Source: Rhizobium sp. Q54 (GTDB lineage: Bacteria > Bacteroidota > Bacteroidia > Flavobacteriales > Flavobacteriaceae). From it: a DNA stretch of 14,368 nucleotides. The notes beneath the pieces were generated by a model. It saw nothing but the letters and a program-made list of their open reading frames with translations. It made no database searches and was not told the origin of the DNA. Made by a program: the position numbers and the translations under genes. Below are positions 7,629-14,368 of the stretch, piece by piece; position 1 is the stretch's first letter; each line of letters opens with the position of its first letter. Where the stretch lies: NCBI GenBank assembly GCA_943324395.2, contig CALPLL020000025.1, positions 1-14,368 on the forward strand, in the 5' to 3' direction.

Positions 7629-8642
7629 ATGGAAATTCAAAATCATTTTTCTTTAAGAAACTTCAACACTTTTGGCATAGAAGCCAATGCAAAAGAATTT
7701 GTTGCAGTTCATTCAATTAAGGAATTAGAAACAGTTTTAGCTGAAAATAAAACGAAAAACAAGTTTATTTTAGGTGGTGGAAGCAACATGCTTTTAACAA
7801 AAGATATTGAAGCTTTGGTAATCCACATCGATTTAAAAGGAAAAAAAATAGTTGAAGAAAATGATGATTTTGTTTTGGTGGAAAGTCAAGCAGGAGAAAA
7901 TTGGCATGAATTTGTGATGTGGACCATTAATAACAATTTTGGAGGTCTAGAAAACATGTCATTAATACCAGGAAACGTAGGAACTACACCAGTTCAAAAC
8001 ATTGGAGCTTATGGAACTGAGATTAAAGACACTTTTGTTTCTTGTTCAGCAATGAAAATTGACACATTAGAAATGAAGAGTTTCGATAATGCAGAATGTC
8101 ATTTTGGTTACCGTGAGAGTATTTTCAAGAATGAAGTTAAAGACCAATATATAATTACTTCGGTAATATTCAAATTGACCAAGCGCAATCATAAAATTAA
8201 TATTTCTTACGGAGATATTACAGCGGAATTAGACAAATTAAACATTCAAAATCCTACACTAAAAGACGTTAGTAATGCCGTAATTACGATTCGTCAAAGT
8301 AAATTACCAGATCCAAAAGTGCTAGGAAATAGCGGTAGTTTCTTCAAAAATCCAATTGTATTGAAATCTGATTTTGAACCAATTCATGAAAAATTTCCTG
8401 AAATGAAGTTTTACGAAATTTCAGAAACAGAAGTAAAAGTCCCTGCAGGTTGGTTAATTGAGCAAGCTGGTTTTAAAGGAAAGCGTTTTGGCGATGCTGG
8501 AATTCATAAAAATCAAGCGTTAGTGCTTGTAAATTATGGTAATGCAACTGGTCATGAGATATTAAATGTATCTAAAGAAATACAAGAAACTATTTTCAAA
8601 AAATTTGGAATTCACATTGAAGCTGAAGTAAACATTATCTAA
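7629..8642 (+). CDS. murB: UDP-N-acetylenolpyruvoylglucosamine reductase MurB
   Basis: MurB is the FAD enzyme that uses NADPH to reduce UDP-GlcNAc-enolpyruvate to UDP-MurNAc, the second step of peptidoglycan precursor synthesis in the cytosol. The 337-residue length and layout fit the E. coli-like type I enzyme. FAD-binding segments are visible as ILGGGSNMLL (47-56) and LIPGNVGTTPVQNIGAYG (112-129). Catalytic positions are R162 in YRES, S237 in GSFFKNP, and E333 in EAEVN near the C-terminus, corresponding to E. coli R159, S229 and E325. Y194 in SYGDI marks type I. It starts shortly after its own promoter box, and the next gene also has its own promoter, so it may be transcribed alone. Confidence 0.97.
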   Translation: MEIQNHFSLRNFNTFGIEANAKEFVAVHSIKELETVLAENKTKNKFILGGGSNMLLTKDIEALVIHIDLKGKKIVEENDDFVLVESQAGENWHEFVMWTINNNFGGLENMSLIPGNVGTTPVQNIGAYGTEIKDTFVSCSAMKIDTLEMKSFDNAECHFGYRESIFKNEVKDQYIITSVIFKLTKRNHKINISYGDITAELDKLNIQNPTLKDVSNAVITIRQSKLPDPKVLGNSGSFFKNPIVLKSDFEPIHEKFPEMKFYEISETEVKVPAGWLIEQAGFKGKRFGDAGIHKNQALVLVNYGNATGHEILNVSKEIQETIFKKFGIHIEAEVNII

Positions 8643-8670
8643 AATAAATATTTTAAATGCTAAATCGGTG

Positions 8671-8701
8671 TTTGAAAATCCTATTTGAATTCATACATTT
8701 G
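8671..8701 (+). promoter_or_regulatory. Full Bacteroidota promoter for the glycosyltransferase-sigma unit
   Basis: TTTG (8671-8674), a 19-bp spacer, and TACATTTG (8694-8701) match the -33/-7 consensus with the preferred spacing. It ends 29 bp before the ATG at 8731. This is the best promoter in the window. Confidence 0.75.
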
Positions 8702-8730
8702 CACACATCCAAAAAAGAGGCAAATTAGAT

Positions 8731-9837
8731 ATGTTAATCACATTATTTTATATTTTTATTGTTATTGTTGCGGTTCAACTTTTTTATTATACGATTGTAT
8801 TTTCTAAATTTTCTTTTGCAAAAAATCAAATAATAACTCCAAAGAGAATTCCAATTTCTGTAATCGTTTGTGCAAAAAATGAGGAAGAAAATGTGATAAA
8901 ATTCATTCCACTTTTAGCTGAACAAAATTACCCTGACTTCGAGATTATATTAATTGATGACGCTTCAAGCGATGCAACTTTGGATATATTTGAAGCATTT
9001 GAAAAACAATATTCAAATGTAAAGTTGGTAAAAGTAGTTAATAATGAGGCTTTTTGGGGAAATAAAAAATTCGCATTAACATTAGGAATAAAAGCCGCAA
9101 CAAAAGACTATTTGCTTTTCACTGATGCCGATTGTTATCCAACTTCAAAAGATTGGATCACTTTAATGAGTTCCCAATTTACATTACACAAAACCTTTGT
9201 TTTAGGTTACGGAGCCTACGAAAAAGTGAAAGGTTCGTTCCTTAATAAAATTATCCGTTTTGACGCTTTACTAAACGCAACTCAATATTTTTCATGGGCA
9301 AAAATCGGCCGACCATATATGGGAATTGGAAGAAATTTAGCTTATAAAAAAGATGAATTTTTTAAAGTAAATGGATTTATTGATCACATGAAAATTCGTT
9401 CAGGTGACGACGATTTATTTGTTAATCAAGCAAGTAAAGGCAGTAATACAACATGTTGTTATTCAGCTGATAGTTTCACTTATTGCGAACCAAAAACTAA
9501 ATATAGCGATTGGAAAGCTCTAAAACAAAGACACGTTGCAACGGCAACTTTTTACAAACCATTTGACAGAATTCAACTTTCAATATTTTTTATAACACAA
9601 ATATTGTTTTTTATAGTTCCAATAGTACTTCTAGCGTTTCAATACCAGTGGATATTAGTTTTGAGTTTAATTGGTTTTAGATACCTTTTTACTTGGATTG
9701 TTCTAGGGTTTTCAGCAGGAAAATTAAAAGAAAAAGATGTGATGTATTGGTATCCAATTATTGAGATTGCATTTATATTCACCCAATTGAATATATTTGT
9801 ATCCAACAGTTTCTCAAAACCAGTACATTGGAAATAA
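8731..9837 (+). CDS. Family 2 glycosyltransferase, membrane-anchored
   Basis: A 368-residue protein with an N-terminal transmembrane helix (about 3-25), a cytosolic GT-A domain, and C-terminal hydrophobic helices (about 283-328 and 341-358). GT2 marks are SVIVCAKNEEENV at 43-55, IDDAS (75-79), the metal-binding TDADCYP with DAD at 132-134, GDDDLF at 225-230 as the acceptor/base region, and QRH at 266-268 in the place of the QxxRW-like motif. It would transfer a sugar from a nucleotide donor to a lipid or surface glycan at the inner membrane; donor and acceptor cannot be told. It has a consensus promoter, and its last 10 bp overlap the sigma-factor gene, so the pair is translationally close. 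The family call is firm; the product is not known. Confidence 0.9.
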   Translation: MLITLFYIFIVIVAVQLFYYTIVFSKFSFAKNQIITPKRIPISVIVCAKNEEENVIKFIPLLAEQNYPDFEIILIDDASSDATLDIFEAFEKQYSNVKLVKVVNNEAFWGNKKFALTLGIKAATKDYLLFTDADCYPTSKDWITLMSSQFTLHKTFVLGYGAYEKVKGSFLNKIIRFDALLNATQYFSWAKIGRPYMGIGRNLAYKKDEFFKVNGFIDHMKIRSGDDDLFVNQASKGSNTTCCYSADSFTYCEPKTKYSDWKALKQRHVATATFYKPFDRIQLSIFFITQILFFIVPIVLLAFQYQWILVLSLIGFRYLFTWIVLGFSAGKLKEKDVMYWYPIIEIAFIFTQLNIFVSNSFSKPVHWK

Positions 9838-10379
9838 ATAACTCCATCGAAAAAGCAAAATTAGGCGATCAAGTTGCCTTCACTTTTCTATTGGATTTTT
9901 ATTGGAATGAAGTTTACGGATTTATGCTTAAGCGAACCGAAAACGAGACAGATGCTGAAGATATCACCATTGAAACCTTCTCAAAAGCATTTGATAAATT
10001 AGCAACCTACAACTCTGAATTCCAATTTAATACTTGGTTAATTGCTATTGCAAAAAATGTCCACATCGATATTTTACGTAAGAAAAAAGCTTCGTTTTTT
10101 ATTGAAATTACAGACGATGAAGATTACCGGGCTTATAATGTTGCCGATTCAACTCCTTCTGCAGAAGATAAATTAATTACCGAACAAAATTTATCTCAAT
10201 TGTTACAGTATATTAAAGAATTAAAACCACATTATCAAGAAGTAATTCAGTTGCGTTATTTTCAAGAATTAAGTTACCAAGAAATTGCAAATCAACTAGA
10301 TGAGCCATTGAGTAACGTAAAAGTAAAAATTCTTAGAGCAAAAAAATTATTAGCTGAAATTATTCAAACTAAGAGATAA
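9828..10379 (+). CDS. ECF-type RNA polymerase sigma factor (sigma-70 family)
   Basis: A 183-residue sigma factor with region 2 at about 18-88 (FTFLLDFYWNEVYGF, then DAEDITIETFSKAF at 42-55, and FNTWLIAIAKNVHID at 67-81) and region 4 at about 118-178 with the helix-turn-helix LSYQEIANQL (148-157) and RAKKLL. It would direct RNA polymerase to a specific promoter set. The start is a TTG at 9828, inside the last codons of the glycosyltransferase gene; the next in-frame ATG is within region 2, so TTG is the sensible choice. No anti-sigma factor with a transmembrane segment is adjacent, and the next gene is lipA with its own promoter. The target regulon cannot be told from this window. Confidence 0.92.
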   Translation: MEINNSIEKAKLGDQVAFTFLLDFYWNEVYGFMLKRTENETDAEDITIETFSKAFDKLATYNSEFQFNTWLIAIAKNVHIDILRKKKASFFIEITDDEDYRAYNVADSTPSAEDKLITEQNLSQLLQYIKELKPHYQEVIQLRYFQELSYQEIANQLDEPLSNVKVKILRAKKLLAEIIQTKR

Positions 10380-10453
10380 ATTTAATTCAATATATCTTTA
10401 CTTTATTGCTTTAAAATTCCAATTAAATAAATCATCAACTAATCTACTTTCCG

Positions 10454-10461
10454 TATATTTG
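10454..10461 (+). promoter_or_regulatory. Putative -7 promoter box for lipA
   Basis: TATATTTG followed by CACC, 18 bp before the ATG at 10480. A TTG in frame with lipA at 10459 lies inside this box, so it cannot be the start if the box is used. This decides for the ATG. Confidence 0.6.
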
Positions 10462-10479
10462 CACCATAAAATCCCGATT

Positions 10480-11349
10480 ATGGAATCTGTTTTAGAAAAT
10501 GTACTTCCTACAGGAAAGCCAAAATGGTTAAAAGTAAAATTACCAATTGGTCAAAAATATACCGAACTTAGAGGTTTAGTTGATAAATATAAACTCAACA
10601 CTATTTGTACTTCTGGTAGTTGCCCAAATATGGGTGAATGTTGGGGCGAAGGAACAGCTACTTTTATGATTCTTGGAAATATTTGTACGCGTTCTTGTGG
10701 ATTTTGTGGAGTTAAAACCGGTAGACCAGAAACAGTAGATTGGGATGAACCTGAAAAAGTTGCCCGTTCAATAAAAATAATGAATATAAAACATGCTGTA
10801 ATTACTAGCGTGGACAGAGACGATTTGAAAGATGGTGGATCAATTATTTGGATTGAGACTATAAAAGCCATTCGTAGAATGAATCCTACAACAACATTAG
10901 AAACACTAATTCCCGATTTTCAAGGAATTGAAAGAAATATTGATCGTATTGTTGAAGCCAATCCAGAAGTGGTTTCTCATAACATAGAAACCGTTCGCCG
11001 ATTAACGCGTGAAGTTCGTATTCAAGCAAAATACGATAAAAGTATGGAGGTTTTAAGATACCTAAAAGAAAAAGGGATCAATAGAACCAAATCGGGAATT
11101 ATGCTTGGATTGGGTGAAACTGAAGAGGAAGTATTCCAAACATTAAGAGATTTGCGTCAAGCAAATGTTGATGTGGTTACCATCGGTCAATACCTGCAAC
11201 CTAGCAAAAAACACTTGCCTGTTAAGGAGTTTATTACTCCAGAGCAATTTGCAAAATACGAACAATTCGGACTAGAATTAGGTTTCCGTCATGTAGAAAG
11301 CGGACCTTTAGTTCGTTCTTCTTATAAAGCTCAAAAACACATATTATAG
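10480..11349 (+). CDS. lipA: Lipoyl synthase
   Basis: LipA is a radical SAM enzyme that inserts two sulfur atoms into octanoyl groups on lipoyl domains of 2-oxoacid dehydrogenases and the glycine cleavage H protein. From the ATG at 10480 it has 289 residues. The auxiliary 4Fe-4S cluster ligands C43, C48 and C54 (CTSGSCPNMGEC), the radical SAM cluster CTRSCGFC with C69, C73 and C76, and the C-terminal RSSY (279-282) with the serine ligand of the auxiliary cluster are all present. An in-frame TTG seven codons upstream falls in the promoter box and was not used. It follows the sigma-factor gene by 100 bp but has its own promoter. An inverted repeat follows its stop. Confidence 0.97.
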   Translation: MESVLENVLPTGKPKWLKVKLPIGQKYTELRGLVDKYKLNTICTSGSCPNMGECWGEGTATFMILGNICTRSCGFCGVKTGRPETVDWDEPEKVARSIKIMNIKHAVITSVDRDDLKDGGSIIWIETIKAIRRMNPTTTLETLIPDFQGIERNIDRIVEANPEVVSHNIETVRRLTREVRIQAKYDKSMEVLRYLKEKGINRTKSGIMLGLGETEEEVFQTLRDLRQANVDVVTIGQYLQPSKKHLPVKEFITPEQFAKYEQFGLELGFRHVESGPLVRSSYKAQKHIL

Positions 11350-11354
11350 AAAAT

Positions 11355-11362
11355 TAAATTTG
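11355..11362 (+). promoter_or_regulatory. Putative -7 promoter box for gap
   Basis: TAAATTTG matches TAnnTTTG and lies 62 bp before the gap start codon. Its last five bases are part of the left arm of a 13-bp inverted repeat, so a protein on that repeat would block it. No good -33 TTTG is seen, since the upstream region is the end of lipA. Confidence 0.45.
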
Positions 11363-11397
11363 TTGAATCGTTTATTTGTGTAACCGATTCAACAAAT
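11358..11397. repeat. 13-bp inverted repeat at the lipA-gap junction (possible operator or terminator)
   Basis: Perfect arms ATTTGTTGAATCG (11358-11370) and CGATTCAACAAAT (11385-11397) separated by 14 nt. It starts 8 bp after the lipA stop. No T-run follows on the plus strand, which argues against a plain terminator. The left arm overlaps the proposed gap -7 box and the expected transcription start, which fits an operator or a 5'-leader hairpin. Confidence 0.7.
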
Positions 11398-11424
11398 AAT
11401 CAATTAACCGAATAAACAAAATAC

Positions 11425-12426
11425 TTGAAAACAAGAATTGCCATAAATGGGTTCGGTAGAATTGGTAGAAATTTATTTCGACTTTTAATCGATCATCCAT
11501 CCATTGAAATAGTAGCAATTAATGATATTGCCGACAATAAAACGATGGCTCATCTTTTGAAATACGATAGTATTCATGGCAAACTTGCTTATGAATGTAG
11601 TTTTAATGAACAAGCTATTATTGTAAATGGAAAATCACACTTGTTTTTTCATGAAAAATCAATCTCGAATATAGATTGGAAGGCTTTAGATATTGATTTT
11701 GTAATAGAATCAACCGGGAAATACAAGACTTTTGATGAAATAAACGCACATATTTTGGCTGGAGCCAAAAAAGTAATTTTGACTGCTCCATCTGAAGTTG
11801 ACACAATTAAAACAGTGGTTTTAGGTGTTAATGAAGCAATATTAAATGGTGATGAAACGATTATTTCTAATGCCAGTTGCACCACTAATAACGCTGCGCC
11901 GATGATAAAAATCATTGATGAATTGTGCGGAATTGAACAAGCTTATATTACTACAATTCACTCTTATACTACTGATCAAAGTTTGCACGATCAACCTCAC
12001 AAAGATCTTCGAAGAGCACGAGGCGCCTCACAATCTATAGTTCCTACAACAACTGGTGCTGCAAAAGCGTTAACGAAAATCTTTCCCAAATTTGAAGGAA
12101 AAATTGGAGGTTGTGGAATTCGTGTTCCCGTACCTGATGGTTCATTGACGGATATCACCTTCAATGTAAAAAGACACGTTACGATTGATGAAATAAATAC
12201 GGCTTTTAAAACAGCATCTCAAACAAACTTTAAAGGAATTCTAGATTATACTGAAGATCCTATAGTTTCTGTAGATATTATTGGAAATACCAATTCTTGC
12301 GTTTTTGACGCTCAATTGACTTCTGTGATTGATAAAATGGTAAAAGTTGTGGGTTGGTATGATAATGAAATTGGCTATTCTTCAAGAATTATTGACTTAA
12401 TTTTGCTAATTAATTCGAAGAAGTAA
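11425..12426 (+). CDS. gap: Glyceraldehyde-3-phosphate dehydrogenase, type I
   Basis: The enzyme oxidises glyceraldehyde 3-phosphate to 1,3-bisphosphoglycerate, or the reverse, in glycolysis and gluconeogenesis. The 333-residue protein has the dinucleotide fold INGFGRIGR (7-15), the NAD-selecting acid in NDI (D34), the catalytic SNASCTT with C152, the base H179 in IHSYTTDQ, PHKDLRRARG (191-200), and the C-terminal GWYDNEIGYSSR (310-321). The second conserved cysteine four residues after the catalytic one is Asn156 here (SCTTNNAAP). The start is a TTG at 11425; an in-frame TAA lies 12 bp upstream and the next in-frame ATG would cut into the NAD-binding motif. An inverted repeat overlaps its promoter region. 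It converges with the purine nucleoside phosphorylase gene. Confidence 0.96.
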   Translation: MKTRIAINGFGRIGRNLFRLLIDHPSIEIVAINDIADNKTMAHLLKYDSIHGKLAYECSFNEQAIIVNGKSHLFFHEKSISNIDWKALDIDFVIESTGKYKTFDEINAHILAGAKKVILTAPSEVDTIKTVVLGVNEAILNGDETIISNASCTTNNAAPMIKIIDELCGIEQAYITTIHSYTTDQSLHDQPHKDLRRARGASQSIVPTTTGAAKALTKIFPKFEGKIGGCGIRVPVPDGSLTDITFNVKRHVTIDEINTAFKTASQTNFKGILDYTEDPIVSVDIIGNTNSCVFDAQLTSVIDKMVKVVGWYDNEIGYSSRIIDLILLINSKK

Positions 12427-12446
12427 TTTGCTTAAAGCAAATACTT
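12421..12446. terminator. Compact bidirectional hairpin between convergent gap and punA
   Basis: ATTTGCTT and AAGCAAAT around a single A, extended by AAGT/ACTT with one bulged A, give about 12 bp of pairing. The structure spans the stop codons of both genes, which are only 18 bp apart. No T-run is seen on either side, so termination strength is uncertain. Confidence 0.5.
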
Positions 12447-13260
12447 AATAGTTGATTATTAGCTCTTTTATCAATTCACACAAATAGGGTTCAGCTTGTT
12501 CAGCAGCTTTTAGAACTTCAGCATGATTCACTTCTTCAATATTGTCTTCGTCACCCATATCGGTAATAACTGAAATACCAAAACATTCCATATCCATGTG
12601 TTTTGCAACAATAACTTCAGGAACTGTTGACATTCCCACGCAATCGGCACCGAGAATTTTCACCATTCTATATTCTGATAAAGTTTCAAATGTTGGTCCT
12701 TGCAATCCCATATAAACCCCATCATGAACTTCAATATTTAATTTTTGAGCAATTTCCTTAACTTTCATTATCATGTTTTTAGAATAAGGCTCACTCATAT
12801 TCACGAATCTTGGTCCAAAACGTTCGTCGTTTTTACCACGCAACGGGTGTTCCGGCATCATATTAATATGGTCTTTAATAATAACTATTGAACCCACTTT
12901 ATAATTTGGATTTACACCACCTGAGGCATTGGATACTACCATTTTTTCAATTCCTAAAAATTTCATTACCCTCACAGGAAAGGTAACTTCTTTCATCGAA
13001 TATCCTTCGTAGAAATGGAATCGGCCTTGCATTGCCATTACTTTTTTGTTACCAATAGTACCAAAAACCAACGCGCTTTTATGGCCTTGAACAGTTGAGA
13101 CGGGAAAATTTGGAATTTCAGAATAAGGTAATGTAAACTCAATTTGAATATCATCCGTAATACTTCCTAAACCTGATCCTAAAATTATACCATATTCAGG
13201 CTCGAAATGGTTTGTTTTGGATTTAATATAATCAACCGATTCTTGTACTAGATTCCACAT
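12445..13260 (-). CDS. punA: Purine nucleoside phosphorylase, trimeric (family 2) type
   Basis: The enzyme phosphorolyses purine (deoxy)nucleosides to free base and (deoxy)ribose 1-phosphate in purine salvage. The 271-residue length is normal for the trimeric type. Phosphate and ribose sites are visible: GSGLG at 28-32 with S29, H60 in VQGHKS, GRFHFYEGY (79-87) with R80 and H82, NASGGVNP (111-118), the base-contact GPTFET (189-194) with E193, GMSTVPEVIVAKH (209-221) with M210 and S211, and H246 in NHAEV. The residue equivalent to human Asn243 is Asp234 (VITDMG), which in engineered enzymes of this family lets 6-aminopurines in. Its ATG lies inside the end of lpxK (29-bp overlap), so the two are one transcript. 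Confidence 0.94.
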   Translation of the reverse strand: MWNLVQESVDYIKSKTNHFEPEYGIILGSGLGSITDDIQIEFTLPYSEIPNFPVSTVQGHKSALVFGTIGNKKVMAMQGRFHFYEGYSMKEVTFPVRVMKFLGIEKMVVSNASGGVNPNYKVGSIVIIKDHINMMPEHPLRGKNDERFGPRFVNMSEPYSKNMIMKVKEIAQKLNIEVHDGVYMGLQGPTFETLSEYRMVKILGADCVGMSTVPEVIVAKHMDMECFGISVITDMGDEDNIEEVNHAEVLKAAEQAEPYLCELIKELIINY

Positions 13261-14257
13261 AATTAATTATTTTTTTATCGAAATTATCTCCTTCAAAAAG
13301 AAATTTAGTTTTTATTGGAAGAAAATAAAGTTGCTCTTTTGGCAAACTAACTTTCAATCTCATATAATCTTTTTCAGTTGTAATAATGATATTATTTTGA
13401 GCTTTATTTTTTATTTCTAGAAGGTCTTTTTCTGAAAATTGGTGGTGGTCAGAAAAGGTCAAACACGCTTTATTATCGCTTTGTAAATGTGCAAAAAAAG
13501 ATTGAGGTTTGGCTATTCCTGCCAAAAGTAATTTATCAACATTTTGAATCTCTGAAACTAGTTGTTTTTCATTTTCAGAATACACATATTCATCAAATTC
13601 AATAGTTGAAAAAAACAAAGTTTGATTTGGCAAAATTGCTAATTTTCTTTTAATAATTTCTTGTTCTTGTTTCGATAAATCAGATGGGCATTTGGTGACC
13701 ACAATTACATTTGCTCGTTTTGCTCCACTCCTATTTTCTCTAAGATTACCCGTAGGTAATTGGAAATCATCAGAATACAATTCGTTATAAGAAGTCAACA
13801 AAATATAAAATCCTGCTTTTACTCTTCTATGTTGGTAGGCATCGTCTAATAAAATCACATCCGGTTTACTAGAATTGGAAAGTAATTGTTCAATTCCGTT
13901 TTTTCTATCGGCGTCAACGGCAACTTGAATATCTGGGAATTTTGTGAAATATTGATACGGTTCATCGCCAATAATTTTAGCATTCACATTGGCATCAGCC
14001 AAAATAAAACCGCTAGATTTTCTTTTATAGCCTCTACTTAAGGTGGCAACCTTATATTTATTTGACAAAAGTCGGATTAAAAATTCTATTTGAGGCGTTT
14101 TTCCAGTTCCACCAACGCTTAAATTTCCAACCGCAATAATTGGTAAATTAAATGAATATGATTTCAACAAACCATTATCATAACAATAATTTCGAATAGA
14201 AGCTATTGCACTGTAAAGGATTGAAAATGGAAATAGTATTTTTCGAATAAAATTCAT
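13232..14257 (-). CDS. lpxK: Tetraacyldisaccharide 4'-kinase LpxK
   Basis: LpxK phosphorylates the 4' position of the tetraacyldisaccharide 1-phosphate to make lipid IVA, on the cytosolic face of the inner membrane. The 341-residue protein begins with a hydrophobic membrane-binding helix (about 3-22), then has the P-loop GNLSVGGTGKTP at 44-55, SRGYKRK (74-80), GDEP (97-100), DADR (115-118), and the signature DDAYQHRRV (138-146), usually DDGFQHRRL. The presence of LpxK indicates a Gram-negative outer membrane with lipid A. The 3' end overlaps the purine nucleoside phosphorylase gene by 29 bp. The ATG lies 2 bp after the stop of a toxin-family gene, so its transcription may start upstream of, or within, a toxin-antitoxin locus outside the window. 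Confidence 0.96.
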   Translation of the reverse strand: MNFIRKILFPFSILYSAIASIRNYCYDNGLLKSYSFNLPIIAVGNLSVGGTGKTPQIEFLIRLLSNKYKVATLSRGYKRKSSGFILADANVNAKIIGDEPYQYFTKFPDIQVAVDADRKNGIEQLLSNSSKPDVILLDDAYQHRRVKAGFYILLTSYNELYSDDFQLPTGNLRENRSGAKRANVIVVTKCPSDLSKQEQEIIKRKLAILPNQTLFFSTIEFDEYVYSENEKQLVSEIQNVDKLLLAGIAKPQSFFAHLQSDNKACLTFSDHHQFSEKDLLEIKNKAQNNIIITTEKDYMRLKVSLPKEQLYFLPIKTKFLFEGDNFDKKIINYVESSTRIG

Positions 14258-14259
14258 AA

Positions 14260-14368
14260 TTATTTATCAGAATAATGACCCATAGCTGAAACTACATCTA
14301 CAACTACCAAATTCTCATTTACAGAATAAATTAATCTGTCCTTGGAATTGATTTGTCTTGACCAAAAA
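14260..14368 (-). CDS. Txe/YoeB-family toxin (C-terminal fragment, rest beyond window)
   Basis: The last 35 codons of a minus-strand gene are visible, too short for a length-filtered ORF search. They read FWSRQINSKDRLIYSV and, after a variable stretch, SAMGHYSDK and stop. This matches the end of the Txe/YoeB family of ribosome-dependent mRNA endonucleases. Aligned by eye to E. coli YoeB, the catalytic R65 and the terminal H83-Y84 are kept, while R59 is Gln and H64 is Asp. The family is usually paired with an upstream YefM/Axe-type antitoxin, which would lie outside the window to the right. The stop is 2 bp before the lpxK ATG. The family call rests on a short segment, so moderate confidence. 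Confidence 0.75.
   Translation of the reverse strand, partial: FWSRQINSKDRLIYSVNENLVVVDVVSAMGHYSDK

Noticed and set aside
10459..10479. Upstream TTG start for lipA adding seven residues
   Set aside because: The TTG lies within the TATATTTG promoter box; the ATG at 10480 gives a normal LipA N-terminus.
10551..11915. Minus-strand open frames inside lipA and gap
   Set aside because: Shadows of conserved coding sequence on the plus strand.
1..14368. Defence island, phage or mobile element
   Set aside because: No integrase, transposase, restriction or CRISPR features; apart from the toxin fragment all genes are typical chromosomal genes in a flavobacterial order.

Overview
The window looks like a conserved chromosomal stretch of a low-GC Flavobacteriaceae genome, most likely Flavobacterium or a close relative. 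The evidence is the AT-rich sequence, the Bacteroidota-type promoter boxes (TAnnTTTG, once with TTTG 19 bp upstream), the lack of clear Shine-Dalgarno sites, and the gene content and order (mutL-rhomboid-rhomboid, TPR protein-ribH, recF, glycosyltransferase-sigma factor-lipA). No phage, transposon, CRISPR array, rRNA or tRNA gene is visible.

Left part, minus strand (1-4816): a membrane-anchored TPR protein gene and ribH (riboflavin synthesis) form one unit that ends at a strong hairpin at 3437-3461. mutL and two rhomboid-family membrane protease genes form the next unit. mutL overlaps the first rhomboid gene by 4 bp, and the second rhomboid runs off the left edge. The TPR gene has an in-frame TAA as codon 4, and the next usable start would remove its membrane anchor.

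Middle, plus strand (5062-12426): recF (replication-gap repair), a rhodanese-thioredoxin lipoprotein followed 3 bp later by a DUF2461 gene, murB (peptidoglycan precursor), a family 2 glycosyltransferase overlapping an ECF-type sigma factor gene, lipA (lipoyl synthase) and gap (glyceraldehyde-3-phosphate dehydrogenase). The sigma factor and gap genes appear to use TTG starts. murB, the glycosyltransferase, lipA and gap each have a TAnnTTTG box just upstream, and gap also has a 13-bp inverted repeat overlapping its box.

Right part, minus strand (12445-14368): the 3' end of a Txe/YoeB-type toxin gene, lpxK (lipid A 4'-kinase) 2 bp after it, and a trimeric-type purine nucleoside phosphorylase gene overlapping lpxK by 29 bp. 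gap and this phosphorylase gene converge on a compact hairpin that spans both stop codons.

Most of the window is housekeeping: DNA repair, cofactor synthesis (riboflavin, lipoate), envelope synthesis (MurB, LpxK) and central metabolism. I see no convincing new multi-gene system. The points most worth a second look are the broken start of the TPR gene, the altered endonuclease and metal-site motifs of MutL, the toxin gene abutting an essential lipid A gene, and the dyad at the gap promoter.
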